Positions 42,065 through 51,298 are shown, numbered from the stretch's first letter. The stretch: 64,000 bases of DNA from JBFHIZ01 sp963666475 (GCA_963666475.2 CAXXJM010000001.1:1364001-1428000); one strand, 5' to 3'. Notes: a model not told the origin generated them from the sequence alone. Translations and numbers: made by a program.

Positions 42065-42727
42065 TTATTTATCGCTCCCTTCTTTCGAAGCTCCGTTCTT
42101 CGTTGGAAGTACTTCACCTTTGTAAATCCAAACTTTTACGCCTACTTTTCCGTAGGTTGTATCGGCTTCCGCAAATCCATAATCAATGTTTGCTCTCAAT
42201 GTCTGTAGTGGAATGGTTCCTTCGCTATATGACTCTGTACGTGCCATATCTGCTCCACCCAAACGTCCTGAACAAGCAGTTTTGATACCAAATACTCCAG
42301 CTTTCATTGAACGACTCATTGTAGAACGCATAGCACGTCTGAATGACGTACGGTTCTCAAGTTGTTGTGCAATGTTTTCAGCTACTAACTGAGCATCTCT
42401 ATCAGGTCTTTTGATCTCTTTAATATCGATCATTACTTTTTTATCTGTGAGTTTTGCAACTTCTTTTTTTGTTGTTTCGATTTCTGCTCCACCTTTTCCA
42501 ATGATAATACCAGGTTTTGCTGTGAAAACGATTACTTTTACACGATCTGCAGCTCTTTCGATTTCGATCTTTGAAACTCCAGAAGCGTAAAGTTTTTTCT
42601 TCAAGTAGGTTCTGATGTTATAATCTTCAACTAAATTGTCTGCGAATTTATCTTCTGCATACCATCTAGAATCCCAATCTTTTATAACACCGACTCTTAA
42701 CCCATGAGGATTAACTTTCTGTCCCAT
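42065..42727 (-). CDS. rpsC: 30S ribosomal protein S3
   Basis: A 220-residue S3 with the N-terminal GQKVNPHGLRVGVIKDWDSR, a KH domain carrying AKPGIIIGKGGAEIETTK and the C-terminal GADMARTESYSEGTIPLQTL. It forms part of the mRNA entry helicase. It is 57 nt after rplV. Confidence 0.98.
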   Translation of the reverse strand: MGQKVNPHGLRVGVIKDWDSRWYAEDKFADNLVEDYNIRTYLKKKLYASGVSKIEIERAADRVKVIVFTAKPGIIIGKGGAEIETTKKEVAKLTDKKVMIDIKEIKRPDRDAQLVAENIAQQLENRTSFRRAMRSTMSRSMKAGVFGIKTACSGRLGGADMARTESYSEGTIPLQTLRANIDYGFAEADTTYGKVGVKVWIYKGEVLPTKNGASKEGSDK

Positions 42728-42784
42728 TAATATCTCCTTTCTAGCCCGAAAAAATCTTTCGGGAATTGCCTAAGCAAATTCGTC

Positions 42785-43174
42785 TTATCTTTCATCTAAT
42801 ACTACAGTGATATGGCTCATTCTCTTTTCGATTCTATAAGCTCTACCCTGTGCACGAGGTCTAACACGTTTCATAATTGGACCTTCACCTGCAAAACATT
42901 CTGCAATGTAAAGTTTTTCTACGTTCATTCCGTTGTTATTTTCTGCATTTGCTGCTGCTGAATTGATTAATTTTAAAATGATGCTTGAAGCGTAACGAGG
43001 ATTATATTCTAACATCGCCTTTGCTGTCGCTACATCTTTGCCTCTGATGGCATCCAAAACGAAACACGCTTTCTGAACTGACACTCTAGCATATGATAAC
43101 TTAGCTGAAGGTCTGGTTTCTTTATTAGTCGCATTTCTTTCTCTTTTTATCTGGGATCTATGTCCTTTTGCCAT
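42785..43174 (-). CDS. rplV: 50S ribosomal protein L22
   Basis: A 129-residue L22 whose long hairpin lines the exit tunnel near the macrolide site. It reads AKLSYARVSVQKACFVLDAI and MKRVRPRAQGRAYRIEKRMS, then HITVVLDE. The tunnel-loop tip is unaltered in outline. It is 40 nt after rpsS. Confidence 0.98.
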   Translation of the reverse strand: MAKGHRSQIKRERNATNKETRPSAKLSYARVSVQKACFVLDAIRGKDVATAKAMLEYNPRYASSIILKLINSAAANAENNNGMNVEKLYIAECFAGEGPIMKRVRPRAQGRAYRIEKRMSHITVVLDER

Positions 43175-43214
43175 TATTGAAGCCTCCTTTCAAATTTTCT
43201 TATATCGACACTTC

Positions 43215-43499
43215 TTATTTTCTTACACCGGATTTCTTTTCGTCTTTGCCATGTCCTCTGTAAGTTCTTGTTGCTACGAACTCACCAAGTTTATGTCCGA
43301 CCATATCTTCTGTAACATATACAGGTACATGTTTTCTACCATCGTGTACTGCGATCGTATGTCCCACAAATGATGGGAAGATCGTAGAACGACGAGACCA
43401 TGTTTTGATTACTTTTTTATCGCCTGAATCATTCATTGCATCAACAACTTTTAATAAGCTTTTATCTGCGAATGGGCCTTTTTTAAGTGATCTTGCCAT
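43215..43499 (-). CDS. rpsS: 30S ribosomal protein S19
   Basis: A 94-residue head protein starting ARSLKKGPFADKSLLKVVDA, with IKTWSRRSTIFPSFVGHTIA and VTEDMVGHKLGEFVATRTYR. It is 12 nt after rplB with AGGAGG before the ATG. Confidence 0.98.
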   Translation of the reverse strand: MARSLKKGPFADKSLLKVVDAMNDSGDKKVIKTWSRRSTIFPSFVGHTIAVHDGRKHVPVYVTEDMVGHKLGEFVATRTYRGHGKDEKKSGVRK

Positions 43500-43511
43500 T
43501 ATAATTCCTCC

Positions 43512-44354
43512 TTATTTAATCGCTTTACCGTCTCTTCTTCTTACAATAAGTTTGTTAGAAGCTTTTTTGCTCTTTCTAGTTTTAAGACCGAGAGCAGGTT
43601 TGCCCCAAGGTGTAGATGGACCTGGACGACCAATACCTGTTCTACCTTCACCACCACCATGTGGATGGTCATTAGGGTTCATTACAGAACCACGAACAGT
43701 TGGGCGGATACCCATGTTACGTTTACGTCCTGCTTTACCAATGTTGATCAGGTTGTGATCTGAGTTTCCAACTTCTCCTACAGTAGCACGGCAAACGATT
43801 GGAACCATACGCATTTCACCTGATGGTAAACGAAGAGTAGCATATTTTCCTTCTTTAGCCATTAACTGAGCACTGTTTCCTGCTGAACGAACAAGCTGTC
43901 CGCCTTTTCCTGGATACAGTTCGATGTTGTGTACAAGAGTACCGATTGGAATATTTGCAAGTGGCAAGCAGTTTCCTGGACGAACCTCTGCATTTGCTCC
44001 ACTCATTAATTTTGTTCCAACAGTCAATCCTTTTGGTGCAAGGATATATGCTTTTTCTCCATCTACATAATGAATCAAAGCGATATTTGCTGTTCTGTTT
44101 GGATCGTATTCGATTGAAGCTACAACTCCAACAACGTCATCTTTATTTCTTTTAAAATCAATAATTCTGTATTTTCTTCTAGAACCACCACCATGGTGTC
44201 TAACTGTGATTTTACCCTGGTTATTACGACCCGCATTCTTTTTCAAAGAAGTAGTCAGTGATTTTTCAGGTGTGCTTTTTGTAATCTCAGCAAAATCTGA
44301 AGTTTTCATCTGTCTTCTAGAAGGTGTATATGGGTTATATGTTTTAATTCCCAT
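43512..44354 (-). CDS. rplB: 50S ribosomal protein L2
   Basis: A 280-residue L2, needed for subunit association and the peptidyl transferase centre. Motifs are GIKTYNPYTPSRRQM, GRNNQGKITVRHHGGGSRR, and GSVMNPNDHPHGGGEGRTGI with the functionally important His in NPNDHPHGGG. It is 57 nt after rplW. Confidence 0.98.
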   Translation of the reverse strand: MGIKTYNPYTPSRRQMKTSDFAEITKSTPEKSLTTSLKKNAGRNNQGKITVRHHGGGSRRKYRIIDFKRNKDDVVGVVASIEYDPNRTANIALIHYVDGEKAYILAPKGLTVGTKLMSGANAEVRPGNCLPLANIPIGTLVHNIELYPGKGGQLVRSAGNSAQLMAKEGKYATLRLPSGEMRMVPIVCRATVGEVGNSDHNLINIGKAGRKRNMGIRPTVRGSVMNPNDHPHGGGEGRTGIGRPGPSTPWGKPALGLKTRKSKKASNKLIVRRRDGKAIK

Positions 44355-44411
44355 GACTAAATCTCCTTTTCTAAATTTGTTATCGTGCTTTATTGCACAT
44401 ATTTTATCATT

Positions 44412-44711
44412 TTACAGACCAGAGAAGATTTCAATATCTTTGCTGTCTTCTGTTAATTGAACGATTGCTTTTTTTGTCTTAGATGTAAGACCTTCAACAC
44501 GTCCACGTCTTTTTGTTTTTCCATCCTGATTCATTGTGTGAACGCTTTTTACTTTTGTTCCTTCGAACATTTTTTCAACTGCTTCACGAATCTGAATTTT
44601 GTTTGCTTGTGGATGTACAAGAAATGTGTATTTCTTTTCTCCCATTCCAGCCATACTTTTTTCAGTTACAACTGGTTTGAGGATTACGTCATAATATTGA
44701 ATGTTTGCCAT
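44412..44711 (-). CDS. rplW: 50S ribosomal protein L23
   Basis: A 99-residue L23 at the tunnel exit, the docking site of trigger factor and SRP. It reads YYDVILKPVVTEKSMAGMGE, then YTFLVHPQANKIQIREAVEK and ends in EIFSGL. Its ATG shares a base with the rplD stop (TAATG) and thus starts at 44711; a longer frame upstream is not used. Confidence 0.97.
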   Translation of the reverse strand: MANIQYYDVILKPVVTEKSMAGMGEKKYTFLVHPQANKIQIREAVEKMFEGTKVKSVHTMNQDGKTKRRGRVEGLTSKTKKAIVQLTEDSKDIEIFSGL

Positions 44712-45331
44712 TATGCATACACCTCCTCGATTTTTTTCGCAGCATCTTTTGTAAGTACTAATGTACCACATTTCATGATGTCATATACATTCAAGGTGTC
44801 TACTAATGTAGTAGAAACTGAATCTACGTTTCTTCCTGAAAGAACTACGTTTTTATCGTTTTCTTCTAAAACTACCATTCCGCGACTTACGTTTAAGTTT
44901 TTCATCACGTTCGCGAAGTTTTTCGTTTTAATCTCATCAAATTTCAATTCATCAACAACGATTACTTTGTTTTCTGCAACTCTGCTTGATAATGCAGATT
45001 TAAGAGCTGCTCTTTTTTCTTTTCTATTCATTTTCATAGAATAGTCTCTAGGTGTTGGAGCGAAAACAACTCCTCCTCCTGTCCATTGTGGAGATCTTGT
45101 AGAACCTTGTCTAGCATTACCAGTTCCTTTTTGTCTCCATGGTTTTTTACCGCCTCCTGAAACTTCAGCGCGAGTTTTCGCTTTCTGTGTTCCCTGGCGC
45201 TTATTTGCAAGTTGAAGCACAACTGCTTTGTGTACTAAGTGTTCGTTTACATCAACACCGAATACGCTATCACTAAGATCTATTTTGTCGACTTCTTTGC
45301 CGTCCATATTATAAACAGATACTTTTGCCAT
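44711..45331 (-). CDS. rplD: 50S ribosomal protein L4
   Basis: A 206-residue L4 with a loop reaching into the exit tunnel: KTRAEVSGGGKKPWRQKGTG and ARQGSTRSPQWTGGGVVFAP. In gamma-proteobacteria L4 represses the S10 operon through the rpsJ leader; in this lineage such control is not established, though the rpsJ leader here is structured. It is 30 nt after rplC. Confidence 0.98.
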   Translation of the reverse strand: MAKVSVYNMDGKEVDKIDLSDSVFGVDVNEHLVHKAVVLQLANKRQGTQKAKTRAEVSGGGKKPWRQKGTGNARQGSTRSPQWTGGGVVFAPTPRDYSMKMNRKEKRAALKSALSSRVAENKVIVVDELKFDEIKTKNFANVMKNLNVSRGMVVLEENDKNVVLSGRNVDSVSTTLVDTLNVYDIMKCGTLVLTKDAAKKIEEVYA

Positions 45332-45361
45332 CTGAATGGTCCTCCTTTCGTTCTTCTATGC

Positions 45362-46039
45362 CTACGCTCTAGTTGTTTCTTTCAAAGTAACTAAAGCTTT
45401 CTTTGGTCCTGGTACTGCACCTTTAACTAAAAGTAAGTTTTTATCCGCATCTACTCTTACAACTTCAAGATTTTGGATTGTAACTTTTTTGCTTCCCATA
45501 TGTCCAGGCATTCCTTTTCCCTTGAATACTTTACTCGGGCTTGAACACGCACCATTAGAACCCTGATGACGGTGGAATTTTGAACCGTGAGCCATAGGTC
45601 CTCTTGACTGACCATGTCTTTTAATTGCGCCCTGGAATCCTTTTCCTTTTGAGATCGCAGTTGCATCGATCTTGTCACCAGCTTCAAAAATATCAGCTTT
45701 GATTTCTGCACCTAATTCATATTCTGTAGCGTTTTCGAATTTAAATTCTCTGACAAATCTTTTGCTTGTTACTCCAGCTTTATCAAAATGTCCTTTTAAC
45801 GCTTTACCAACACCATGACGGTGGATTACTTCTTTTTTACCACTTGCGTCTTTGTTAATAATTCTGTCTTTTTTGTCTACAAATCCGACCTGAACTGCAG
45901 CGTATCCGTCGTTCTCTAATGTTTTAACCTGAGTTACTACACAAGGTCCTGCTTGTAATACAGTTACTGGAATCACTTGACCATCTTCATTAAAGATCTG
46001 AGTCATTCCGATTTTTGTAGCTAAAATTGCTTTTTTCAT
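45362..46039 (-). CDS. rplC: 50S ribosomal protein L3
   Basis: A 225-residue L3 that helps to shape the peptidyl transferase centre. Motifs are MKKAILATKIGMTQIF, KGKGFQGAIKRHGQSRGPMA and GSKFHRHQGSNGACSSPSKV. The ATG at 46039 follows GGAGG; an upstream extension in the same frame is leader. It is 97 nt after rpsJ, a longer gap than elsewhere in the operon. Confidence 0.98.
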   Translation of the reverse strand: MKKAILATKIGMTQIFNEDGQVIPVTVLQAGPCVVTQVKTLENDGYAAVQVGFVDKKDRIINKDASGKKEVIHRHGVGKALKGHFDKAGVTSKRFVREFKFENATEYELGAEIKADIFEAGDKIDATAISKGKGFQGAIKRHGQSRGPMAHGSKFHRHQGSNGACSSPSKVFKGKGMPGHMGSKKVTIQNLEVVRVDADKNLLLVKGAVPGPKKALVTLKETTRA

Positions 46040-46136
46040 TTGTTCGCCTCCATGATCTACAGTGGTATATTCCTGCACGTGCTATAGCGTTTGTTTGACA
46101 AGTGCTTTCTTATACATACTAGTAGGGGTCTTTGTT

Positions 46137-46454
46137 TTAGTTGTTTTTCATTTTAACGTCGATACTAACACCAGCTGGCATTTCTAATCTCTGCAATGCA
46201 TCGATTGTTTTAGGTGATGGTGTAACGATGTCAATTAATCTTTTGTGAGTTCTTTGTTCGAACTGCTCTCTAGAATCTTTGTACTTGTGAACTGCTCTTA
46301 AGATTGTAACTACTTCTTTTTTTGTTGGAAGTGGTACTGGTCCACTAACTTGTGATCCGTTCTTTTTAACTGTTTCGATAATTTTTTTAGCTGATGCATC
46401 TACTAATTGATGATCATAAGCTTTGAGTACAATTCTCATTACTTGATTTGCCAT
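46137..46454 (-). CDS. rpsJ: 30S ribosomal protein S10
   Basis: A 105-residue S10 (NusE), also a transcription antitermination partner of NusB. It reads VMRIVLKAYDHQLVDASAKK, then GPVPLPTKKEVVTILRAVHK and RTHKRLIDIVTPSPKTIDAL. AAGGAGG before the ATG at 46454 fixes the start. It is the first gene of the superoperon, behind a leader of about 270 nt. Confidence 0.98.
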   Translation of the reverse strand: MANQVMRIVLKAYDHQLVDASAKKIIETVKKNGSQVSGPVPLPTKKEVVTILRAVHKYKDSREQFEQRTHKRLIDIVTPSPKTIDALQRLEMPAGVSIDVKMKNN

Positions 46455-46493
46455 AAAAAAAGTCGCCTCCTTTTCGCACTTTATATTTAAGTA

Positions 46494-46620
46494 CGACAAG
46501 CGGTGACTGTACACTCTCCCGTGTGTGTCTTAGTTTACATACAAAAAAATAAGCAAACTAATCCTTATCACGTCGTTTCTACTCTGAGGTAGACATTAAG
46601 CTCTGTACAGTGACTTGTCG
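46494..46620 (-). ncRNA. Structured S10 operon leader
   Basis: In the rpsJ leader CGACAAG and TGACTGTACA (46494-46513) pair with TGTACAGTGA and CTTGTCG (46604-46620), giving 7 + 8 bp around an asymmetric internal loop. The helix encloses about 90 nt that hold a TTAGTTT/AAACTAA-type hairpin around 46530-46562. A second hairpin, CTACTGAA/TTCAGTAG, lies nearer the promoter (about 46676-46693). It lies between the promoter at 46734-46762 and rpsJ. The fold suggests control of the superoperon, but I cannot assign it to a described leader class. Confidence 0.6.
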
Positions 46621-46733
46621 TCAGGTTCGTAGGGCCCGCTATAACGACCCTCTTGACATTTGCTCCACGGAAAACCTACTGAAAGTTCAGTAGCAACCTC
46701 TCGCTTCTTTGCTATCATGTCACAGCAAGACAT

Positions 46734-46762
46734 AGTATACACGAATATACTTGGTTTTGCAA
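46734..46762 (-). promoter_or_regulatory. Promoter of the S10-spc-alpha superoperon
   Basis: TTGCAA (46757-46762) and TATACT (46734-46739) are separated by 17 nt on the minus strand, in an AT-rich context. Transcription would start near 46727, leaving a leader of about 270 nt. Confidence 0.75.
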
Positions 46763-46846
46763 GCTTTTTTTCAAACTTTTTTATACACTTTTTTTGTTCT
46801 AAAATAGCAGGTCTCATTACTATCAAATACCTTCATTTCTATAAAT

Positions 46847-46889
46847 AAAAAGAGTAGCTATATCTAGTATTTTCACAGGATATAGCTAC
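46847..46889 (-). terminator. Terminator of pyk
   Basis: GTAGCTATATC (46854-46864) and GATATAGCTAC (46879-46889) form an 11-bp stem with a T run following on the minus strand. It lies 91 nt past the pyk stop, upstream of the S10 promoter. Confidence 0.88.
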
Positions 46890-46979
46890 CATCTCTATAC
46901 ATTTTAGTAATTTCTTATTTATAGAAGAAATTCTTCTATAATTATGTAACTACATATTTATTTGAAAGAATTCTTTCAA

Positions 46980-48395
46980 TTAGTTTACTTCTAGTACACG
47001 AATTGTATTTGTGTTTCCGGTTACACCAAGAGGTTCACCTGTTGTAATAACTACAACGTCACCTTCTTTTACCCAACCACGTTCTTTGGCTTTTTGAATT
47101 GCTCCATTACAAAGAACTTCCATTTTTGTTTCCATATCAATTTTAGAAGGACGTACACCCCATGTAAGGCTTAATTGTCTACATACTTCTTCAATTGGAC
47201 TAAATCCGATAATTGGACAGTTTGGTTTGTATTTTGATACCATATTTGCTGTATTTCCAGAAATTGTTACTGCAAAAATCGCAGCTGCTCCAACATTGTT
47301 TGCTGTACGACATGTAGCTTTTGCTACTGCTGTAGTCACATCCAACTCTTCGGTTGTTTCGCTTTTTAGCATACGGTTTGCATAGTTGATATCAGATTCT
47401 GTTTTAATAGCAATTTTTGTCATTGTACGAACAGCCTCTACAGGGTATTTTCCTGTAGCACTTTCGCCTGACAACATGATTGCTGAAGTTCCATCATAGA
47501 TTGCGTTTGCAACGTCTGTAACTTCTGCTCTTGTAGGTCTTGGGTTTTTGATCATAGATTCAAGCATCTGTGTAGCTGTGATAACCATTTTACCCTGTGC
47601 ATTTGCTAACTTGATCATACGTTTCTGTACACTTGGTACTTCTTCCATTGGGATTTCAACTCCCATGTCTCCACGTGCTACCATGATTCCGTCTGCTTCG
47701 TCAAGTATTTCTTCTAAGTTTTCAATACCCTGTGTATTTTCAATCTTAGCAATGATTTTCATTTTTCCATTGTATTCTTTCATAATTGCTTTGATATCAA
47801 GAACGTCTTGTCTTGTACGTACGAAAGAAGCTGCGATAAAATCAAATCCTTCTTTACATCCCAAAATGATGTCTTCACGATCTTTATCTCCAATGTATGG
47901 CATGGAAAGTGTAGCTCCAGGAGCATTTACACCTTTTTTATTTGAAAGATGTCCATTGTTCATTACTTCACAGATAATATCTGTATCAGTAATTTCTTTT
48001 ACGATCAATTTAATCAAACCGTCATCTAAGAGAATTGCATTTCCTACTTTAGTATCATCTTTTAATCCTTTGTGAGTAATTGCTACTCTTTCGTTGTTTC
48101 CAAGAATATCTTCTGTAGTAAGAGCAAATGTCTGTCCTTCAACTAAATCAGTTTCTCCATTCTCGAAATCTTTAATACGAATTTCAGGTCCTTTCGTGTC
48201 CATTAAGATCGCGATATGAGAACCAAGTTCCTTGTTCAATTTCTGAACAGTATAAAATTTACCCATGTGTTCTTCATGGCTACCATGAGAGAAATTGAAA
48301 CGGCAAACATTCATTCCAGCATCAATCAGCTGTCTTAATACTTCTTCGCCTTGACTTGCAGGTCCAATTGTACAAACGATTTTTGTTTTTTTCAT
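46980..48395 (-). CDS. pyk: Pyruvate kinase
   Basis: A 471-residue glycolytic enzyme converting PEP and ADP to pyruvate and ATP. Motifs are KIVCTIGPAS, NFSHGSHEEH, the catalytic KIENTQGIENL and MVARGDMGVEIP, and TATQMLESM. The C-terminal allosteric domain is of normal size and the extra PEP-utiliser-like domain of Bacillus enzymes is absent. It is monocistronic. Its location between the str and S10 operons is unusual. Confidence 0.97.
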   Translation of the reverse strand: MKKTKIVCTIGPASQGEEVLRQLIDAGMNVCRFNFSHGSHEEHMGKFYTVQKLNKELGSHIAILMDTKGPEIRIKDFENGETDLVEGQTFALTTEDILGNNERVAITHKGLKDDTKVGNAILLDDGLIKLIVKEITDTDIICEVMNNGHLSNKKGVNAPGATLSMPYIGDKDREDIILGCKEGFDFIAASFVRTRQDVLDIKAIMKEYNGKMKIIAKIENTQGIENLEEILDEADGIMVARGDMGVEIPMEEVPSVQKRMIKLANAQGKMVITATQMLESMIKNPRPTRAEVTDVANAIYDGTSAIMLSGESATGKYPVEAVRTMTKIAIKTESDINYANRMLKSETTEELDVTTAVAKATCRTANNVGAAAIFAVTISGNTANMVSKYKPNCPIIGFSPIEEVCRQLSLTWGVRPSKIDMETKMEVLCNGAIQKAKERGWVKEGDVVVITTGEPLGVTGNTNTIRVLEVN

Positions 48396-48859
48396 ATTCT
48401 TGCTTCCTTTCTATTCACAAAGCATGTTATTTAACTTACTTCTATATCACTAAAAAAATGCAATATTTAACTTATTTTAAAGATGAAGCCCTTATCTTAC
48501 GTGCTTTCACGCACTGCCATATCCTAACACAAAAACATGTACTAAAGCAAGTACATTTTGTGTATTTTTTATCAAATTCAACAAAATCATGAATAACGGT
48601 AAAATAATTATGTTTTCTTGTTTTTTTTTAGATAAAACAAACAAAAAAAATCACGTTGACGCGTTAACACGTCCTACCGTTCATGCGATTTGTTGAAACC
48701 ATCTTAGAGTTATCTTTATTCTATGCATAAGTCTATGTATGACCATTGCTTTTCCGCTTCAAGTAAGGTATATTAATTATTGAAATCAGCCACTTTTTCA
48801 GCTGATATCATTAGATGTTATAATTATTAAGACTTACTTAAGCAAGAATGGAGCATATC
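48396..48859. promoter_or_regulatory. Divergent intergenic region of pyk and methyltransferase gene
   Basis: No gene is visible. Minus-strand elements: a weak promoter TTGCTT with TAGGAT 18 nt downstream around 48520-48550, overlapped by the palindrome ATGTACT-N6-AGTACAT-like repeat (about 48537-48555). Two direct copies of ATTTAACTTA lie near 48430 and 48468. For the plus gene, TATAAT lies about 30 nt before the start, preceded by the hairpin ATCAGC/GCTGAT (about 48785-48805). A 16-bp near-palindrome GACGCGTTAACACGTC is at 48658-48673. Confidence 0.4.
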
Positions 48860-49720
48860 ATGTGGATCGCAGATCAATGGAAAGACTACGAAATTTTGGA
48901 TACATCAAATAAAGAAAAATTAGAGCGTTGGGGTAGCTATATTCTGGTCAGACCAGACCCCCAGGTATTATGGAATACACCTCATAAACATCCAGGTTGG
49001 AAAAAAAAGAACGGACATTATCATAGAAGTTCAAAAGGTGGAGGAGAATGGGACTTTTTTAATCTCCCAAACGAATGGAGCATTCAATACAAAAGTCTTA
49101 CATTCAACTTAAAACCATTCAGTTTTAAACATACAGGAATATTCCCCGAACAAGCTGTAAACTGGGACTGGTGCGCTACAAAAATCAAAGAAGCTGGTCG
49201 ACCAATCAGCGTTTTAAATTTGTTTGCATATACAGGTGGTGCAACACTAAGTGCTGCCGCAGCAGGTGCAACGGTTACTCATGTAGACGCATCAAAAGGT
49301 ATGGTGAACTGGGCCAAAGAGAATGCTGCATCTTCAAATTTATCCACTGCACCAATCCGATGGCTTGTGGATGATTGTATAAAATTTGTCGAGCGAGAAA
49401 TCCGACGCGGAAACAAATACGATGCAATCATTATGGATCCGCCTTCCTATGGTCGTGGACCAAAAGGTGAAATATGGAAAATCGAAGATAATATTTTTGC
49501 TTTTATCGATTTGTGCTCCAAACTCCTATCCGACAAACCTTTGTTTTTCCTTGTAAACTCTTATACAACCGGATTGCAACCAGCTGTACTGACATACATG
49601 CTAAATCTATCCATCACAGACAAAATTGGTGGACAGGTGGAGGCCGAAGAAATCGGACTTCCTGTGACAGGAAGCAATAAAATCCTTCCTTGTGGAGCAT
49701 CCGCTCGCTGGACAAAATAA
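48860..49720 (+). CDS. Class I SAM-dependent rRNA methyltransferase, RlmI-like
   Basis: A 286-residue methyltransferase. The SAM site is VLNLFAYTGGATLSAAAAGA followed by VTHVDASKGMVNWAKEN; the catalytic-site motif DPPSYGRGP and the preceding DDCIKFVE are typical of 23S rRNA m5C methyltransferases of the RlmI/RlmL type. It lacks an N-terminal PUA domain, having instead about 95 residues of a beta-rich domain. GGAG six nt before the ATG at 48860 fixes the start. The target nucleotide is not predictable. It is monocistronic with a terminator. Confidence 0.88.
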   Translation: MWIADQWKDYEILDTSNKEKLERWGSYILVRPDPQVLWNTPHKHPGWKKKNGHYHRSSKGGGEWDFFNLPNEWSIQYKSLTFNLKPFSFKHTGIFPEQAVNWDWCATKIKEAGRPISVLNLFAYTGGATLSAAAAGATVTHVDASKGMVNWAKENAASSNLSTAPIRWLVDDCIKFVEREIRRGNKYDAIIMDPPSYGRGPKGEIWKIEDNIFAFIDLCSKLLSDKPLFFLVNSYTTGLQPAVLTYMLNLSITDKIGGQVEAEEIGLPVTGSNKILPCGASARWTK

Positions 49721-49722
49721 GC

Positions 49723-49755
49723 AAAAGCACATGCCATTAGGTCATGTGCTTTTTT
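49723..49755. terminator. Bidirectional terminator
   Basis: AAAAGCACATG and CATGTGCTTTT pair perfectly over 11 bp around a 9-nt loop, with T runs on both strands, between the convergent methyltransferase and glycosyltransferase genes. Confidence 0.92.
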
Positions 49756-50680
49756 ACAGGTTTTTTTCCAAAATACTCCGATCTAATTCGGGAATTTTAT
49801 TCATAGCAAACACATTATCTTTTAGCGGAATTTTTATATATTCATGATATTTCTTGGAAAGATCAGAAATCCATTTTTTTTCATTTAGAAAAATAGACAC
49901 GTTCAGGGCGTATGAAAATAATTGGATCATTGAATATTCCATCGCCTCTACAATTTCTTTTTCAATGACTTTTTGTCTTTTTTTATCAATCGCCTCAATT
50001 GTATGTATGCAGCTTTCGTAGTACTTTGCGGTAGGTTTTCTTATCGTTAAGGATGCTTCATTGAAACTGTATTTATACAAAATTTCTTGTACTGTTCCAA
50101 TTCTTTTTGCACATACAAAAGCATACATAAGCCATTCACTATCTTCCAATATACAGTTTTCTCGAAAAACAAACTCTTCATCTTTTAGCATGGATGCTCG
50201 AAAGATTTTGGACCAAATATAACCGCCTGTCGATATCAGACGACTTCTTTTTTCAGAATCTAAGTCACCAGTTTCTTTGTCTGATGTAAACAGAATCCCC
50301 TTTTTATTCTTGACATCCAAAAAACCACCATCTACAATGTCGAAATTCCCTTCCGTAGCTTTTTGGTACATTTTTTCGTACATTGTGACATCTACAATGT
50401 CATCAGAATCAACAAATCCTATATATTCTCCCGTCGCCTCAGAAAGCCCAATATTTCTCGCCCCTCCAGCTCCTCTATTGGTATTCGAATGAATCACTTT
50501 TACTTTATCCGGAAATTGCATTTTACAATCATTCATAATTTTTAAACTGCCATCTGTTGATGCATCGTCAATTAAAATGATTTCAATCTCTTTGAGCGTC
50601 TGAAAAACAAGATTTCCCAAACAACCAGGCAATGTGCTTTCGGAGTTATATATCGGAACAATAACGGATACTTTTATCAT
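49754..50680 (-). CDS. Glycosyltransferase family 2 protein
   Basis: A 308-residue GT-A enzyme. The nucleotide-sugar site shows VSVIVPIYNSESTLPGCL, ILIDDASTDGS and the metal motif FVDSDD; the acceptor part follows after residue 110 (DGGFLD). There is no membrane helix, so it may act on cell-surface polysaccharide precursors on the cytosolic face. It is isolated from other sugar genes. A terminator separates it from the upstream gene at 50813. The donor and acceptor are unknown. Confidence 0.92.
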   Translation of the reverse strand: MIKVSVIVPIYNSESTLPGCLGNLVFQTLKEIEIILIDDASTDGSLKIMNDCKMQFPDKVKVIHSNTNRGAGGARNIGLSEATGEYIGFVDSDDIVDVTMYEKMYQKATEGNFDIVDGGFLDVKNKKGILFTSDKETGDLDSEKRSRLISTGGYIWSKIFRASMLKDEEFVFRENCILEDSEWLMYAFVCAKRIGTVQEILYKYSFNEASLTIRKPTAKYYESCIHTIEAIDKKRQKVIEKEIVEAMEYSMIQLFSYALNVSIFLNEKKWISDLSKKYHEYIKIPLKDNVFAMNKIPELDRSILEKNL

Positions 50681-50698
50681 TTATTTGCCTCTTTTCAT

Positions 50699-50737
50699 AA
50701 AAAAAGACACATCAAACGGCTGTTCAACATGTCTTTT
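50699..50737 (-). terminator. Terminator after the small membrane protein gene
   Basis: AAAAGACATGTTG pairs with CGTTTGATGTGTCTTTT-type sequence across a loop (plus strand AAAAAGACACAT and ATGTCTTTT), followed by seven T on the minus strand. It lies 76 nt past the gene ending at 50813. Confidence 0.7.
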
Positions 50738-50812
50738 CGTAGCTATTTGTTTCTACATAATATTTTTCGTATTCAAGACAATGTTGATATTCTATAGTCT
50801 GAATTTTTCTTA

Positions 50813-51193
50813 TTAGTAGTAATATCCACCCATATTTGTGATACTTCCCATCAGGGCTGCAATCGACGCACCTGCTGCAATTACGATAACGATCGACAAA
50901 ACAATCATAATTGCAAAATAAATAAGGTATGCCTTAAAGAAATTTTGTTTTGATTTCTTTTCAGCACTAAAAGCCCACACAAACATCATAACAATATTCA
51001 CACATGGAATCAACATGATTAACAGTGTAACCAACCAAGAACCGATTGATACTGGCTCCTCCATATTTGTGTTGTAGTTGTTAACTACTTGAGAGTAGTT
51101 GTTCTGAGGTGCTTGATAGTTCTGATTTGGTGCCTGTTCTGTGTTTGTCTGTCCGTTGTCCTGTTCTCCAGTATACATTCCATTATTATCCAT
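50813..51193 (-). CDS. Small membrane protein with Asn/Gln-rich N-terminus
   Basis: A 126-residue protein of a kind I recall as common but uncharacterised in Lachnospiraceae. The N-terminal 45 residues are a low-complexity Asn/Gln/Tyr stretch (TNTEQAPNQNYQAPQNNYSQ), followed by PVSIGSWLVTLLIMLIPCVN with a membrane helix at about 48-72 and another at about 87-115, and a tyrosine-ended tail. No enzymatic motif is visible. It stands between DUF2752 and glycosyltransferase genes. It may serve in the cell envelope. Confidence 0.75.
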   Translation of the reverse strand: MDNNGMYTGEQDNGQTNTEQAPNQNYQAPQNNYSQVVNNYNTNMEEPVSIGSWLVTLLIMLIPCVNIVMMFVWAFSAEKKSKQNFFKAYLIYFAIMIVLSIVIVIAAGASIAALMGSITNMGGYYY

Positions 51194-51298
51194 TTTTTTA
51201 TCCCTTCCTCATATAAAATATCTATTACTTCATACATTTTATCAAAACAGTCGGAATATGACAAGTAAATCCAGTCGTTTTTTTAATTATCGGCATTT

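Noticed and set aside
30827..46848. Long open frames on the plus strand within the ribosomal superoperon
   Set aside because: They mirror highly biased ribosomal-protein genes, have no ribosome binding site and no family resemblance, and overlap genes that are certain.
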